Below are positions 11,627 to 24,599 of a stretch of 64,000 bases of DNA, one piece after another. The stretch is from the NCBI RefSeq assembly GCF_000340215.1, contig NW_006921533.1, positions 8,531,282-8,595,281 on the forward strand, written 5' to 3'. This DNA is from Pseudocercospora fijiensis CIRAD86 (Eukaryota; Ascomycota; Dothideomycetes; Mycosphaerellales; Mycosphaerellaceae). Every line of letters begins with the position of its first letter. Position 1 is the first letter of the stretch. The notes beneath the pieces were generated by a model. The model ran no database searches. It had not been told where the DNA came from and saw only the letters and a list, made by a program, of their open reading frames with translations. Position numbers and translations under genes: made by a program.

Positions 11627-13332
11627 GTACTCTCCCCCTTCGTAGGCGACGTCTACGGCGCTTTACTTACTTATCGCTAAGGTATTACGATTATAGCGAC
11701 TAATAGTAGAGCACTTAGTCGCGTTAGTATCGCGGAGTTAGTAATACGCGGCGGTCGCGGTTTACGCGGATATCGAGTATAATAATCTTCTACTACTTCT
11801 AGCGTATTAGTAACGTTCTCGGCAATTTCCTATATCGGTTTATTATACCTAATCTGCTTTACTTTATACTAAATATTCTTGCCCTTCTCTTTTATATCTA
11901 GTATTCGTTCTACTTCCTATTCCTTATCTCTATCGATAACTAGCGGTAGCGGCGGCTCGTACTATTAACTAGATATACCTATCTTCGGTACCGGGGTTAG
12001 TAACGAGGTATAAAAGACGTTATATACGTATATAGAGTTTAGTAGCTTTAATTAGTAAGCGTACGGTAATACGACTTTAACGATCTTATATAGTCTAGAG
12101 TTCTTAACGTCGAGCTTAGCGTTTAGTCGATCGGTACTTATTCCTTTAAGCGATAAGAAGACTTTATTGCTAACGCGATAGATAGAGGCAGGTCGGCGAT
12201 ATTAGTTAGCTAAGTCTTCTATCCGAGATTGTTAATGCCGTATCTATTTAATAAGGTATATCTTAAGGCTTTATAAGTAATCGATCTAGGCTTAAGTATC
12301 GTAGTCTAGTAGTAGATCTTCCTCCGGTAGGGTTAAAGATTTGCTTCCGAGATAGGGATTGTAGCTATAGCTAGCTTAGAACGGTAATAGTCTAGTAGTT
12401 TCGGAAGGAGCGTTATTTATTACGAACTTAGCGACGGGGAGCTAGAGGCTCTAGTCGTCTTACTTATAGTTTATATATAATCGGAGGTATCCTTCGATAA
12501 CTCCGTTTAAACGTTTAGTCTATCTATTAGATTAAGGGTAACGAGCGGTCGATAGATTACGTTTAATACGTAAGCGCTTATATAAGTAGTTCTAGAATTT
12601 AGAAATAAACTATATACTATAGTCGGAAGTAATAGTATCTAGAAGGCTATAAAGTTTCTATATATAAGTAAGGTAGATATTAGCGACTACTCGAGCGTTT
12701 AAATATCCTTCTTTATATATAAATAGTATAAGGTAACGTATCTTAGTTAATCGGTCGACGATAACGAGGATCGAGTTATACCTAGAGCTATCGGATAGAC
12801 TAGTAATAAAATCTATTATTACGCTCTTCTATCGAGTAGTTAGTATAAATAGAGGTCGAAGGAGTCCTCGTTTAGCTTATTTTAAGGATTTAGTCTAAAG
12901 GTAGGTATAGTAGGCGCCGATATATCGTTCTATATCCTTACGTATTTATAGCTAGTAGTAGCTATAGCTAACGAAGTAGAACGTTTTTATAATACTAGGA
13001 TAGCTAGCGGCGGAATAGTCGTAGTATATACGGATAATATTAGTATAGAGCGACTTATCCGTTTCCTTAGTATTTAGTATATAGAAGTAGTCGCGGTAGA
13101 ATAGAAGGTTATTCTTAATCTCGTAATCTAAAGGAGATAATAGGAGATTATTAGAAGGCTCTACTCTACTATAAAGGTATCCTTTTACTTATTAGAAGAG
13201 GGTATTCTTAATCGAGGTATCTCGAACTCGCTTAGTAATATCCTCGGCGTCGATAAAAGTCTCGGCGCCGAGAGCCTTTATAGTAAATATAACTATACTA
13301 TTACTCGTAGTATCGATACGGGCCTTCGTAAA

Positions 13333-13372
13333 TTAGGGTTTATCGTAACCCTAACCCTAACCCTAAGGGTTA
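13333..13372. repeat. Interstitial telomere-like tract 1
   Basis: TTAGGGTT (13333-13340), a short spacer, then three CCCTAA units (13349-13366) followed by GGGTTA. TTATCGTA occurs on both sides (13340-13347 and 13373-13380), like an 8-bp duplication around a 25-bp insertion. TTAGGGTT and AACCCTAA can form a hairpin. Confidence 0.85.
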
Positions 13373-13433
13373 TTATCGTAAAAAACGTAAGAGTCGCGAA
13401 ATCGTCCGTTTCTTCGAGAACTATAGTTATTTA

Positions 13434-13481
13434 CCTTAGGGTTACGCAACCCTAACCCTAACCCTAATCCTAACCCTAAGG
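13434..13481. repeat. Interstitial telomere-like tract 2
   Basis: CCTTAGGGTT-ACGC-AACCCTAA hairpin start, then further CCCTAA units, one with a variant TCCTAA, ending AACCCTAAGG (to 13481). The outer ends CCTTAGGGTT and AACCCTAAGG are perfect inverted copies. It lies 60 bp from tract 1 in the same retroelement. Confidence 0.85.
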
Positions 13482-16248
13482 AAAAGATTTTATATACGGT
13501 AGATCGGAGATCTACGGCTAGGTTATATAGCTTTAGTATAAGCTAGTAGTTATATTTAATACGTAGGTCCTTAGCTAATAAAGATAGATTAGTAAAGCGG
13601 TATATAAGCGAGTCCGGCTTAGCTCCTTATCTATCTAAACGGTACGTAATCTCGAAGTTAAATCTACTAAGGAACTTACTCTAGCGTACTTAGCGGCGAT
13701 TAAGTTGCTTAGTAGATATATAGAACTATAGGTTGCGGTAATTAGTAATAATACGGATAGGTTCTTCGTTAGATCGGTAATCTTCTAACTCGGATCTCTA
13801 TAATTTAAAGGCTTTAATAATAGCGAGAAGTTCTTTATTATAGATCTTGTAATTATATTCCGCGGGAGTTATCTTCTTTAAGAAGTAGGTAACGGGCTTC
13901 TATATACTATCGGTATATAGTTAAGATATAATACTAGCGGTAATATAATCGGAAGCGTTAGTCTCGATTATTATAAATAGATCTAGGTTATAGTATACTA
14001 GTACTAGTATAGATATAAATATAGCTTTAAGTTACTCGAAGGAGTCCTAATAGGCCGCTATCTATATAAAGGGTATATCCTTATATATTAATAGGACTAT
14101 AGGCTTTACGATCCGTACGAAGTTATAAATAAAGCGACGGTAGAAGTTTACGAAGCCGAGGAAGGACTATATATCTTTAATATTAGTAGGAATAGGCTAG
14201 TCGCGTACGGCTTCGATCTTCTTATCGTCTATATAGATACTATTAGTACTAATAACGAGGCCTAAGTACTTAACTATCGTTACCTTAAATTCCGACTTTA
14301 ATACGTTAGCGCGTAACCTAGCTTTAAGAAGTACGTCTATTACTTAACGAACGTAATAGCGGTATTCTTCGATTAAATTAGAGTAGATAAGTATATTATC
14401 TAGGTACGCGGTATAGAATACGTCGAGGAAGGGTTAGAGGGCATTATTAATATATTACTAGAAAGTTAATAGTACGTTATAGAGCCTAAATAGTATAACC
14501 TTGTATTCGAAGAGGCTATAACGAGTACGGAAGGCTGTTTTCTACTCGTAGCCTAGTTCGATACGGAGTTAGTTAAATACCGAGATAATATCGAGTTTAG
14601 TATATACGACTACTTTACTTAATCGGTTAAGTGTCTTTTAAATAAGGGGAATCGGATACCTATTCTTTACTATAATCTCGTTTAGCTTCCTATAATCTAT
14701 ATAGAAGCGTAGACCGCTATCCGGCTTCTTAACGAATAATACGGGTAAGGAATACTACGAGGTAGATACTTAAATAAACCCTTTATCGAGGTTGTCCTTT
14801 AAATAGTTACGTAGGACTTCTAGCTCTTCGTACGATATACTATAGAGCGGACTATACGTCGTTTCCTTGCCTTCGATAATATTAATACGGTAGTTCTACC
14901 CCGGTCGGTATAGTAGTAGCTTCTTCGTATCTTCCTATAAGAATAACGTTAACCTACTATAGTAGTACTAAGGGACCTTATCGGTAGGGTTAATATACTT
15001 CCTCTTAGCTATTTCTTTCTCTATATCTCGTAATAATATAGCGAATACGAGCGAGTCCTTCTTCTTTATTTGCTAATTAAAGACCTATACGCTTATCGGG
15101 GCTATAGTTATACTAGTAATATAAATAAGCGGAGGCGGTAAACGTCTTTATACTAGCGGCGACGACGGATAGGATAGAGGTAAGGGCAGAGATAAGAACT
15201 AAGTAGATACTAATCGGCGCGTAAGGCAGTCGCGCTACGCGTAATGCTTTCGTATTAAGTCGATAAGCTTTACCGTATCGGTATTATCTAATAGGTTATA
15301 AACTAGTTGTTATTGCTAATAGTACTACGTCGCTATAGGCTCGGTATAAGCTAGCGAGTCGGTATCTTCCTAATCGGATAGGCCGTAGGTACGAACGATA
15401 GTATATAAGTCGTTATAGTGTTCCTTATAATAGTCGGAGTTAAACTATACTCGGTTAAGCTTCTAGTCGATACGAGGGTTGTATTTGTTAAGCTAGGGTC
15501 GTCCGAGAATAATCGGGTAGTAACCTAGTATAGTAAGGTAGAAGGCTCTATATTCGATATAGCCGTTAATATTAACTATCGCTCTAGTATACTAAGTAAC
15601 ATTTACTACGAAGCTGCCGTTAAAGGCAGTTAATCTACGAGGCTCCTTTAAGTCGTAGATAGGGAGCTAGTATTAGTACGCGTAATATAAGTTAATAAAA
15701 GATAAACCGGTATAACCGCAATTAACTATTACTAATAATTAATATTCGATATTATACCCTATATCTAGTATACTAGACTAAGGTTTATTATAAGCCGTTA
15801 AAGTATAAGGCAAGACGAGATATTAATTATCGCCCTCGGATATAATACTTCCTAATAATACTAATAAACTAATTTTTAAATCTTTCTACTATCGATATTT
15901 CTCCCTATAATTATAGTATAGGTTCTTTAGAGATAACGGTATAGGTATAGTTATAGGTAACTCTATTAGTATAGGCTCTTAAGCGCGACTTTACTTAAGA
16001 GCTATACTTTTCCCTCCTCGTCGCTACTCTCGGCGGCGGGCTCGTCGTTTATAGAAGATAGGTCGATTAGAGCGGCGGTAGTACCGAAGGCGGAAACGTT
16101 AGTATTTAGGCGATTACCGCGACCTTAAGCGCGGCGGATAAGCTTTAAATAAGTAGTATCGGAGCAGACACAGTTGCTACTATAGAAGCGGTATAAACTC
16201 TTACGGCGGCGGCGATCTCTCTTTTCGAGTATTACGCGACGACGATTA

Positions 16249-16278
16249 CCCTAACCCTAACCCTAACCCTAACCCTAA
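16249..16278. repeat. Interstitial telomere-like tract 3
   Basis: Exactly five uninterrupted CCCTAA units inside the gag region of element B. No flanking hairpin is visible here. CCCTAA contains no CpA, so RIP would not erode it. Confidence 0.92.
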
Positions 16279-17169
16279 GTAGTAGAGAGGTCTATAGTAT
16301 CTAGGTCGCGGATAGTCGTAGTCGTAGTCGTAGTAGTACCGGAGTTATTATTATTATTATTCGCTAAGGTAAATTACCCTTAGTTATTACGCGGAGCGAT
16401 ATATCCTTATAGAGCGTACTAATTATTAGAGCCGCTAGCATTATTATTGCTACGGTTAGTATTCGAGCCTTAGTTAGTAGTATTGCTTAATCCTAGCTTA
16501 GTATTATCGCGGCTACTTTCTACGCGATACTAGCGGAGCCGATTATCGATAATAGTTAGTCGTCGGTATAATACTAAGAAGTCGGTAGGCTTATTATATA
16601 TATTACTAAGCGCTACTTTTAATTCGGAAGACAAGCTACGCTTAAGAGCGTTAACCTAAGCTCGGCCTTTATAACTAAGTAAGGCGTTAAGTCGATTAAA
16701 CTCTATAAGATAGTAAGTAAACTCCTTATTCTTCTACTTTAAGTTGTCTAGCTTATAACTAGTAGTAGCGACCTTATTAGGATCGCCGAAGGTATTAACT
16801 AATAGGTTGCGGAAGTTATCGAGGTCGTCGAAATCTACGATTACGCCTTATTTATTATAACGGACGTATAGCTAGACTATCGAGCGGGCTTTACTAGTAG
16901 TACGACTATACGTATATATTAACTAGTCTTATAGTATCGGAAAGCGATTATTATTAATTATTAACTTAATCGTAAAGCTTAGTAAGGAAGGGCTTAAGCT
17001 TATTACGGTCTCTATCGTATTTCTCGGGGTCTAGATACTTCTCGCTCTTACTATATCTAGTATAGTTATTATTATCGTCGATACTATAGTTAAATCGAGA
17101 ACGTCGGAGAGGCTTAGGTAAGTCGCGAAAGGTAAAAGGGGTCGAGAGGTCGACGGAATAGAGGTCGGC

Positions 17170-17298
17170 NNNNNNNNNNNNNNNNNNNNNNNNNNNNNNN
17201 NNNNNNNNNNNNNNNNNNNNNNNNNNNNNNNNNNNNNNNNNNNNNNNNNNNNNNNNNNNNNNNNNNNNNNNNNNNNNNNNNNNNNNNNNNNNNNNNNN
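17170..17298. other. Assembly gap (129 N)
   Basis: Run of N within element B. True length and content unknown; B length is therefore provisional. Confidence 0.99.
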
Positions 17299-17783
17299 CT
17301 TACTAGTATTGCTAACGAAGTGTAGCTACTAACTAATATAGCTTAGTTATATACTAGAAGATATATTTAGCGGCCTCCTACTCGTTTACCCTATTAAAGA
17401 ACTAATAGAAGTCTTAGAGGCTACTAGGTAGCGGCTATCGTAGTACGCTATCGATATCGGCGAGACTAGGTCGTAGACCTTACGGTAGTTATAGTAGTTC
17501 TAGTATACCGTTTAACGGGGCCCTAGCTATTTCTACGTAGTTAGGCGTATTCGTATATTCCGAGCCGCTATCGCGATCGGTAGGCGGTCTTAAAGGATTT
17601 ATAGCGAATCGGCGGTATTACTACGGTCGGGTAGCTTACTATACCTAATATAGATTAGTATATAGGTCTATTAGCACTATCGTATAATAGGGAGCGTAGA
17701 AGGGCAATAGCGATCGCTAGCGGCGTAATTCCTTATATAGGCGTATACGATAGTACCTACGACGTTGTCGTAGGTAATAAAGG

Positions 17784-17839
17784 AACTCGTTATTCTATTA
17801 AGATATTAATTAGATAGCTATCTAAATTAATAACGAGTT
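17784..17839 (-). promoter_or_regulatory. Element B self-priming site (PBS and its LTR complement)
   Basis: AACTCGTTATT at 17784-17794, one base inside the 5' (right) LTR, is the exact reverse complement of AATAACGAGTT at 17829-17839 within the LTR. Same 11-nt arrangement as in elements A and C but with a different sequence, so the pairing rather than the bases is conserved. Confidence 0.75.
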
Positions 17840-17971
17840 AAAGAAGGAAGAGAGAGAGATTCTCTCGCGGAAGAGGCTTTTATCTGCTCGACGGATGCCT
17901 TAGGCATCAAGTTACGTAACCTAAAGTTACGTAATCTCGAATTTCATATACAAGTCGCTAAGATCGTAATA
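17796..17971 (-). repeat. Element B 5' LTR
   Basis: 176 bp copy of 11451-11626; few differences, mainly C/T and G/A. Contains the GATGCCTTAGGCATC palindrome at 17894-17908. Confidence 0.9.
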
Positions 17972-17976
17972 GCCGC

Positions 17977-20900
17977 CTTTAGGAGGCCCTAACAACTAAT
18001 ACCGAGGCGATAGTAGGGCCTTCTTTACTACCCGTTTTAGTCTAAAAGAAGGATGCTAGACTTAAGGACTATACCGTATTTAATAGCTCTAGTCGGAAGT
18101 AATATAATAACTATATTTGTAACTACGAGCTTAACTAGCGTAATATACTAAGAGCGCTACTAGATAACTACTTATTAGTCGTCTACGCTATACAATATAT
18201 TAATAGCGACCTAAAACGCACCTAAGATAACTACTTTAACTCCCTTACTAATTAGACCGCTATTTAGTAGCAAACCTATAAGACTATTATACTAGACACC
18301 CTTAGAAACCCTATACTAAGGCAACAATACGCTTAGGACTAGTACCTTCGGGCTAAACAAAAGACTAATTAATCGGCTCGTTTATTTAAGGCCTATTTAA
18401 AAACCCTCGAAGACGACCTTCCGGCTAAAACCGATTCTATATAGATCTCCGAGATACGCCTAAAACTTAGGTAGGAGCTTATCCTCGAATTAGACCGCCG
18501 CCGTATATTCGAATAGGCTAACCTAACGCGTATTTAATTTATAGTCGAAGTAGAAACAGCCGAACGGGCTATTTAGCTCTAATAACGACTAGAATCGAGG
18601 ATCCGACTAGCTAGTACTAACCGTAGCAACCGTAGCCGCGGAGGAAACTAAGGTTCCTACTAAAACAATAGTACTAACAATAGGAACAGTAACAATAACC
18701 GTAGAAGAGGCCGTATCCGACGGCTATATAGAGGAGGCCGTAATAGGGGCCGTAGAAGGGGCTCGTATCCCTATAACGCTAACCGCTCGACTAATAATAA
18801 TAGCTACGGTAATATTCTAACCGGATTAAAGTGCTTTAACTATAATAGTACTAGCTACCTACTAGGCTAATACGACAAACCTAAGGACTAGGCCCGAATC
18901 GACCGTACTACCGCTAAGTACTAAAAGCACCTCTTAGTAGCTAACGCTACCCCTATAGGCTAACCTTCGAAAAAAGAATAAGCGCCGCACTAACTATTAG
19001 CCTTATACGGCGTAAGACTATTAACATTATACTAGCTATTATACGTACCTATCTTATATCGGACTCGTATAGTACTAACTATAAGACTAAGGTTATACTA
19101 GATCTAGGAAATTTAGTTAGCGCCCTTATTAGCTATCGCCTAGCTAAGCAATTAGACCTTCGACAATTAAATAGGGCTAACCTACTAACCCTTGCTTAGT
19201 TTAATAATGCTCGGCACTTAACCTATAGGGCCTACTATATTCCTATAGTTCTAAAGGACGACCTCGGAAATAAGCGCCTACTAGACTTTACTACCTATAC
19301 GGTAGATATAGACAGCCTTCTATCCGATATTATTATCGGCAACCCTGTTCTTAAGCACTACGCTATAACTATAGACTTAGGGCTCTAATAATAGCGATTT
19401 AGGATCGTTAGGAAAGAGGACATTAAACATATTAACATTAGCGAGTGCCCTAATAATATTAGGGTCCTGTTTATTAGCAACCTAACACTAGCCTCTGCCT
19501 TAGCTAATCCGATAGTCGACCTGTTAGGAGATAACGATAAGCCTACATCCCCTAATAGCATAGACCCTAAATAGCTTACTCGTATACCCTAGCCTATTCG
19601 AGAGACCTATATCGATGTATTTAAATACTACCTAGCATCGATATTGCCTATATTTAAAGATACAGACTATAAGATCGATATTATATAGGGCAAAGAGGTC
19701 CCCTTTAGGCCCCTCTATAACCTTAGTAAACGCGAGCTCGCTATACTACGTAAGTACCTAGAGGAGAACCTAGCTAATAGTCGAATTTAGTATAGTAACA
19801 GCCCTACTAGTGCACTAATCCTATTTGTTCCTAAGAAGGATAGCGGCCTACGTTTATACGTTAACTACCGTAGACTTGATGCTGTTGCTGTTAAAGACCG
19901 CTGTCTACTTCCGCTTATTAATAAGACCCTCGACCGCCTTTCTAGCGCCTACTTCTATACTATACTAGACATTAAGGACGCCTATTACCGCATTCGCATT
20001 CGCAAGGGTAATAAATAGAAGACAGCCTTCCGTACTCGCTATAGCTATTTTAAGTACTTAGTTATACTATTCGGCCTAGCTAATGCCCTTATAACATTCT
20101 AGTCCTATATTAATCGGGCCCTTTTAGGCCTATTAGACTACCTCTACGTAGTTTACCTAGATAACATCCTAGTTTATACCTATTTACCTAATATTGCAGA
20201 ACACTAGGTTATAGTACGTAAGGTACTCGACCGCCTACGGGCCTATAGCTTATACTACAAGCCCTCTAAATGTACCTTCGCTACTAAAGAGGTGCCCTTC
20301 CTTAGCTTCCTCGTATTAACTAATAGTATTAAGGCTAATCCTAATTAGATTACGACTATTACTAAGTAGCTAACGCCTACTAGTATTAAGGAGCTTTAAT
20401 CGTTCCTAGGTTTTGCTAACTTTTACCGCCGCTTTATTAAGAGCTATTCGAGGCATATAATGCTACTTACTAAACTTATTAAGACTAAGGCAAACCCTTC
20501 TAGAGAGTTTAAATAGACTAATAGAGCATAAGCCGCTTTTAACGGTCTAAAGCAACGCTTTACTAAAGTCCCCCTATTATACTATTTTATACTAAGCAAG
20601 TAGATCCGTATTAAGACTAACGCTTTACAGTTCGCTATATTAGCTATTATATTACAATAGGCTAATAACACCTACTAGTACCTAATTGCCTTCTTCTCGA
20701 GGAAGATAATTAACGCCGAGCGTCGCTACGAGACCTACGAGCAAGAATTGCTAGCTATTATCGAGGCCTTTAAGCATTAGAGGCACTACCTCGATAGGGC
20801 CTAATATACAATATAGGTCTATATAGACTATAACAACCTCCGTAGTATTACTAAGGTTACTAGGGTTATAGGTCGATAGGCTAGATAGGCCGTCTACCTC

Positions 20901-22900
20901 GCTAGGTTTGATTTTAATATATTATATTAGCTAGGCGTAAGCAACCCTACTAATAGCCTATCGAGGCGACCTAATTACAATAGCGAGACTTAGCAATCTA
21001 TTAATTCTTTGTTTCTAACCCTATAGTATAAGATTGCTATAGACCTTACTATAAAGCAAGCGTAGGATAAGCGGACTTCCGGACCCCGCGGCGGTAATAA
21101 ATACTATAGCGGAGTTGTCGTTCTTCTAGTACGCGTTAGAAAGGACGTAGATCGCTCGAGCTATAATAACTCGATTAAGGACATTGCTATCTATAGTAAT
21201 AGTCTATATAGCGATAGTACTATAGAAGAGGTTGTAGTAGTTCCGGCTACTAGTACTATTAGATGTATATAATACGTACCTCGTTTAATAGCGAGGGTGC
21301 TATTAAATAACCTTGTAAATAGGGATAGTTAATCGTTTATAGATAAGCTATTACGGGCTTAGTAGAGGGACGCCTTTGCTATTAAACGTATTAATAGGCT
21401 TGTAAGTAGGCGAACGACTCGATCTAGCAAGAGTAATTAGTCTATCGACGACAAAGGTTACTTAAAGTTTAAGGGCAGATACTATATCCCCGCTAAACAA
21501 TCGATTAGATAGGAGCTTTTAAAGAGGCACTATAATAGTAAGCTCGCTAGTTACTATAGTATAGAGAGGTCGTACGAGTTACTATCGCGTATATACTACT
21601 AGCTAAATAGTAAGCAGTATATAAAGGAATATATACGGACCTATATAGTTTGCTAGCGAGTTAAAGTACCTAAGTACTTACTATTCGGCGAGTTGTCTTT
21701 ACTCCCTATTCTAAAGAAACTATTTGTAGAGCTTATAATAGACTTTATTATAGGCCTTCTACCTGCTAAGCGTAGGGATAGTAAGGACGTATACGATACT
21801 ATCCTTATTATAGTAGATCGGTTTACTAAAGGCGCTCGTTACATCCCTACTCGGAAGGATTAGACTGCTATTAATATAGCTAAAGCCCTATAGAGCAATA
21901 TCTTCTATAGCTATTAGGGAACCCCTAAGGGGATAGTCTCTAACCGGGGCTCGATATTTATATCTTACTATTAGAGTAAGATATACCTATAGCTAAGACT
22001 TAAGCATCGACTATCTATAGCCTTCTATCTATAAATAGATAGCTAAACCGAGAGGCAAAATGCTACCCTATAGTAGTACCTCCGTAGTTATATTAACGAG
22101 AACCCTAACGACTAGGTTAACCTCCTATAACTAGCTAAATTCGTATATAATAACAGTGTCTACTTATTAACTAAGGTATTACTATATATAGCTATAATAG
22201 GCTAGAACGCTATAATGCTATAAAACCCCCTATCGCTCGAGGCCGAGCGTAAGGAAAGGGAAGCGCGTTAAGCCCCTAAAACACTAGCGGCTATCGAGAG
22301 GGTCTAAAAGATGCGGGAAATTTACGCTAAGATAGCTAATAAGCTAACAAAGGCTTAAGAGTACTAAAAGACCTACTACGATAAGCGTTATATACCGATA
22401 ACCTTTAAGTAAGGCGATATAGTTATACTTAGTATAAAGAACCTCCGTATCCGTAAACACCTATTACCTAATAGCAAAACACGCCCTAAACTAGCACTAC
22501 GGTTTATTAGCCTATTCCGCATCCGAGAACCGAAGGGCAATAGCTAGGCCTACTAGTTATAGCTCCTACCTTATTATACTATCTATAATACCTTCTATAT
22601 CTCCCTCCTTAAACTATATTACTAGCGCGAAGGCGATGAAGCGCCTACTAAGTTAGAAGAAGTCTTAGCCGATAGTAAAGAGCTATAGTCTATAGAACGT
22701 ATCTTAAAGCATCGGACTAGATAAGGCAAGAAGGAGTACCTTCTAAGATAGTAAGGCTATTTACCTAAATAGGACTCGTAGGAGGCTAAAGATTCCTTTA
22801 AGGATATAACTAAGTTATTAGATGAGTATTAGACTAGTATAAAGAACAAGAAGAAGGCTAGGGGCCTATAATGTTACTAGAAGGCCTAGGATTAATACTA
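17977..22900 (+). pseudogene. Element C gag (C-terminal part) and pol
   Basis: Plus-strand continuation after element B. An Asn/Arg/Gly-rich RNA-binding segment (18610-18820) precedes a zinc knuckle at about 18832-18873, in which the second Cys, the His and the last Cys have become Tyr (TGC/CAC to TAC by RIP). Protease core near 19090-19170 (LDLGN). RT about 19700-20400 with YLDNILVY at 20152-20175 and preceding F-R-x-R-Y-x-x-F. RNase H about 20550-21000. Integrase zinc and catalytic domains about 21480-22300. Chromodomain about 22680-22830 (IERILKHRTR then E/K-YLLR). No frame is intact. Confidence 0.85.
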
Positions 22901-24086
22901 CCCCTAGGGTACTATTAGCTAACTAATTAGAGGCAAGCAATTGTTAGTAACGAAGGATAATAAGACTATACTACTATAGTAGATACGCACCGAGCGTTAA
23001 CAAACGCGCTATAACTGTTAACTAATCGCCTGCTCTTTTAAGGAATCTACCTCTTTACTAGCGCACCCTATAAGACCCTCCTCTTAGCGCCCCTCTTATT
23101 TCTACGTCCTATCAGGGCTCTAAGGCCTAGGCGGTCGGTAGAGGCGGTACGCGCGCGTAGGCGAATAGTGTTAGTAATAATAATAATAACGACAGCGTTA
23201 CGCTTATACTAAAGGGCGACACGGCCGGCGCGGCTATATTAGTAATAGTATTACGAAGTATATTATTTATCGAAGAAGGAAATCGGAAGCAAGGTAAAGT
23301 TAGCGCTAAGACGACTAGCGCCGCTATTATTAACATTACCTACTCGCTGCTATTACTAACCTTACTTGTTATCGCTATACCTGCTAAGACAACCTTACCT
23401 ACGCTATAAGCCTAAAGTACTATACTAACTAAGTTAAAAGATTAAACCTATTAAAGGTTTAATTAAAACTTTAACTAAGTTAAAAGATTAACGCTTAGAA
23501 GATTAAGTAAGCTAACTAAGGGCAAAAATATAGAGCTAAGCTAGCTAGGGTCGATCTTACGGATAATAGGTTACTCCTCGATCTTTTCGACCCTTTAAGT
23601 AAAGCGAACCTTAACTATTGCACTTATAATAGCCTTTACCTATAGAAACTAGACAAACTGCGTTTTTGAAAAGATAAGATAAGATTGACAGTTAAAGGCT
23701 GCCAAACCTAACTAATTAGGGCTAGTAAAACTACGATAGTAAATAATAGTCCTCGTAATAATAAGAACGAACCCTCGGAAGCGGACAACCCTCGGAAGCG
23801 GACATTTCTAGGTCTTTTAGAGTAGACGCAAAGAACTCGGAACGATATTACTTAGAGCAGAGGTAGTGCTATAATACCTCGTACGTCTACCTATTATAGT
23901 AGGGAAGACGCGCTCGTATTATAATTAGTCGATAGCCCTTAATTCTTGTAGCTTTATATCCCTTTACTTTATTATATATAGGGATAGCGTAGTTAGAGTT
24001 GCATGTTGTGTTATATTAGAGGTAAGGTTTGGTATAGTTGTGTAATTAGGTAGTTAAGTGTTTAATTTAGCGCGGCTAAGTAGCTT
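22901..24086 (+). other. Element C 3' noncoding region, ended by element D
   Basis: No pol-like frame after the chromodomain. Contains ATTAAACC/TTAAAGG-type short repeats near 23430-23510 and the 17-bp repeat listed separately. The rest of this segment continues at 37969-38075, beyond element D, and leads to the 3' LTR. Confidence 0.6.
23773..23808 (+). repeat. Two-copy 17-bp direct repeat
   Basis: CCCTCGGAAGCGGACA occurs twice head to tail in the 3' region of element C, unusually free of RIP changes (it retains a CpA). Confidence 0.8.
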
Positions 24087-24091
24087 ATTAG

Positions 24092-24205
24092 TATTACAGT
24101 AGGGACGGTACGCTAGCTAAGCCCGGTATATACTTTCCGTAGAACCGTAGATACTTACCCTAATACTATACTATTGCCTAACTACTAATCGTCCCTTGTG
24201 TAACA
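24092..24205 (+). repeat. Element D 5' LTR
   Basis: 114 bp, TATTACAG...GTGTAACA; pairs with 37850-37963. Short for a gypsy LTR. The next bases, ATTAGTAG, are complementary to CTACTAAT near the LTR 3' end (8 nt), a weaker hint of self-priming than in A-C. Confidence 0.85.
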
Positions 24206-24599
24206 ATTAGTAGCTTCGCTTTAGTTAGATCTAGATCCGTTCGAATAGTACCCGAGTACTAGACGAACGGGCACTTTAAAAAACTAAAAAGACGCGACCG
24301 CGAGGTCCCGTACTAGCGGCACCGACCTACCTACCTAACTATAATAACTACCTACGCTCGATATAGATACGATTACAATAGTCCTCTAAATTCCGCATAT
24401 TATCTTCCGTATATATATAACTATATACCGATAGCCCCCTAATCGACGGCGCCCTATAGCCCTCTAATCGCTAGACTAGGCGGCCCGCCTTCCTTATCTA
24501 GGTTTGTTTACTCTATACTAGCACCTACCGAAGCGGGCACCGGTCGAGGCAAGAGCCTATAAGCACCCTAACGGTTTCCCGACTCTAGTCTAGTTCCTT

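Larger units (their letters stand above)
11650..17790 (-). pseudogene. Element B gag-pol relic
   Basis: Followed on the minus strand through stops. Chromodomain about 11910-11740, clear from an E-V-E-R-I-L-D start and a Y-K-V-K-W segment. Integrase about 13250-12000, RNase H about 14050-13550, RT about 14950-14100 with the active-site box reading YLDN-ILIYS near 14412-14384, protease about 15800-15600, gag with a Cys-rich segment near 16200-16150 upstream to about 17790. The YLDN box is the RIP form of YLDD. Telomere-like tracts interrupt the RNase H-integrase connection and the gag end. Boundaries approximate. Confidence 0.78.
11451..17971 (-). mobile_element. Element B: RIP-degraded chromovirus nested in element C gag
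   Basis: 176-bp LTRs (11451-11626, 17796-17971) with TSD GCCGC at 11446-11450 and 17972-17976. A minus-strand polypurine tract (AAGGGGGAGAG, 11632-11642) lies next to the left LTR. Domain order on the minus strand is gag, protease, RT, RNase H, integrase, chromodomain. It contains a 129-base assembly gap and three interstitial telomere-like tracts. Length 6521 bp including the gap as drawn. Confidence 0.9.

Noticed and set aside
13333..16278. Chromosome end or telomere fusion
   Set aside because: Tracts are only 3-5 units each, lie within a retroelement with intact LTRs and TSD, and sequence continues normally on both sides.
24206..24220. Self-priming site in element D
   Set aside because: Only 8 nt pair with the LTR before mismatches; too weak to list with A, B and C.
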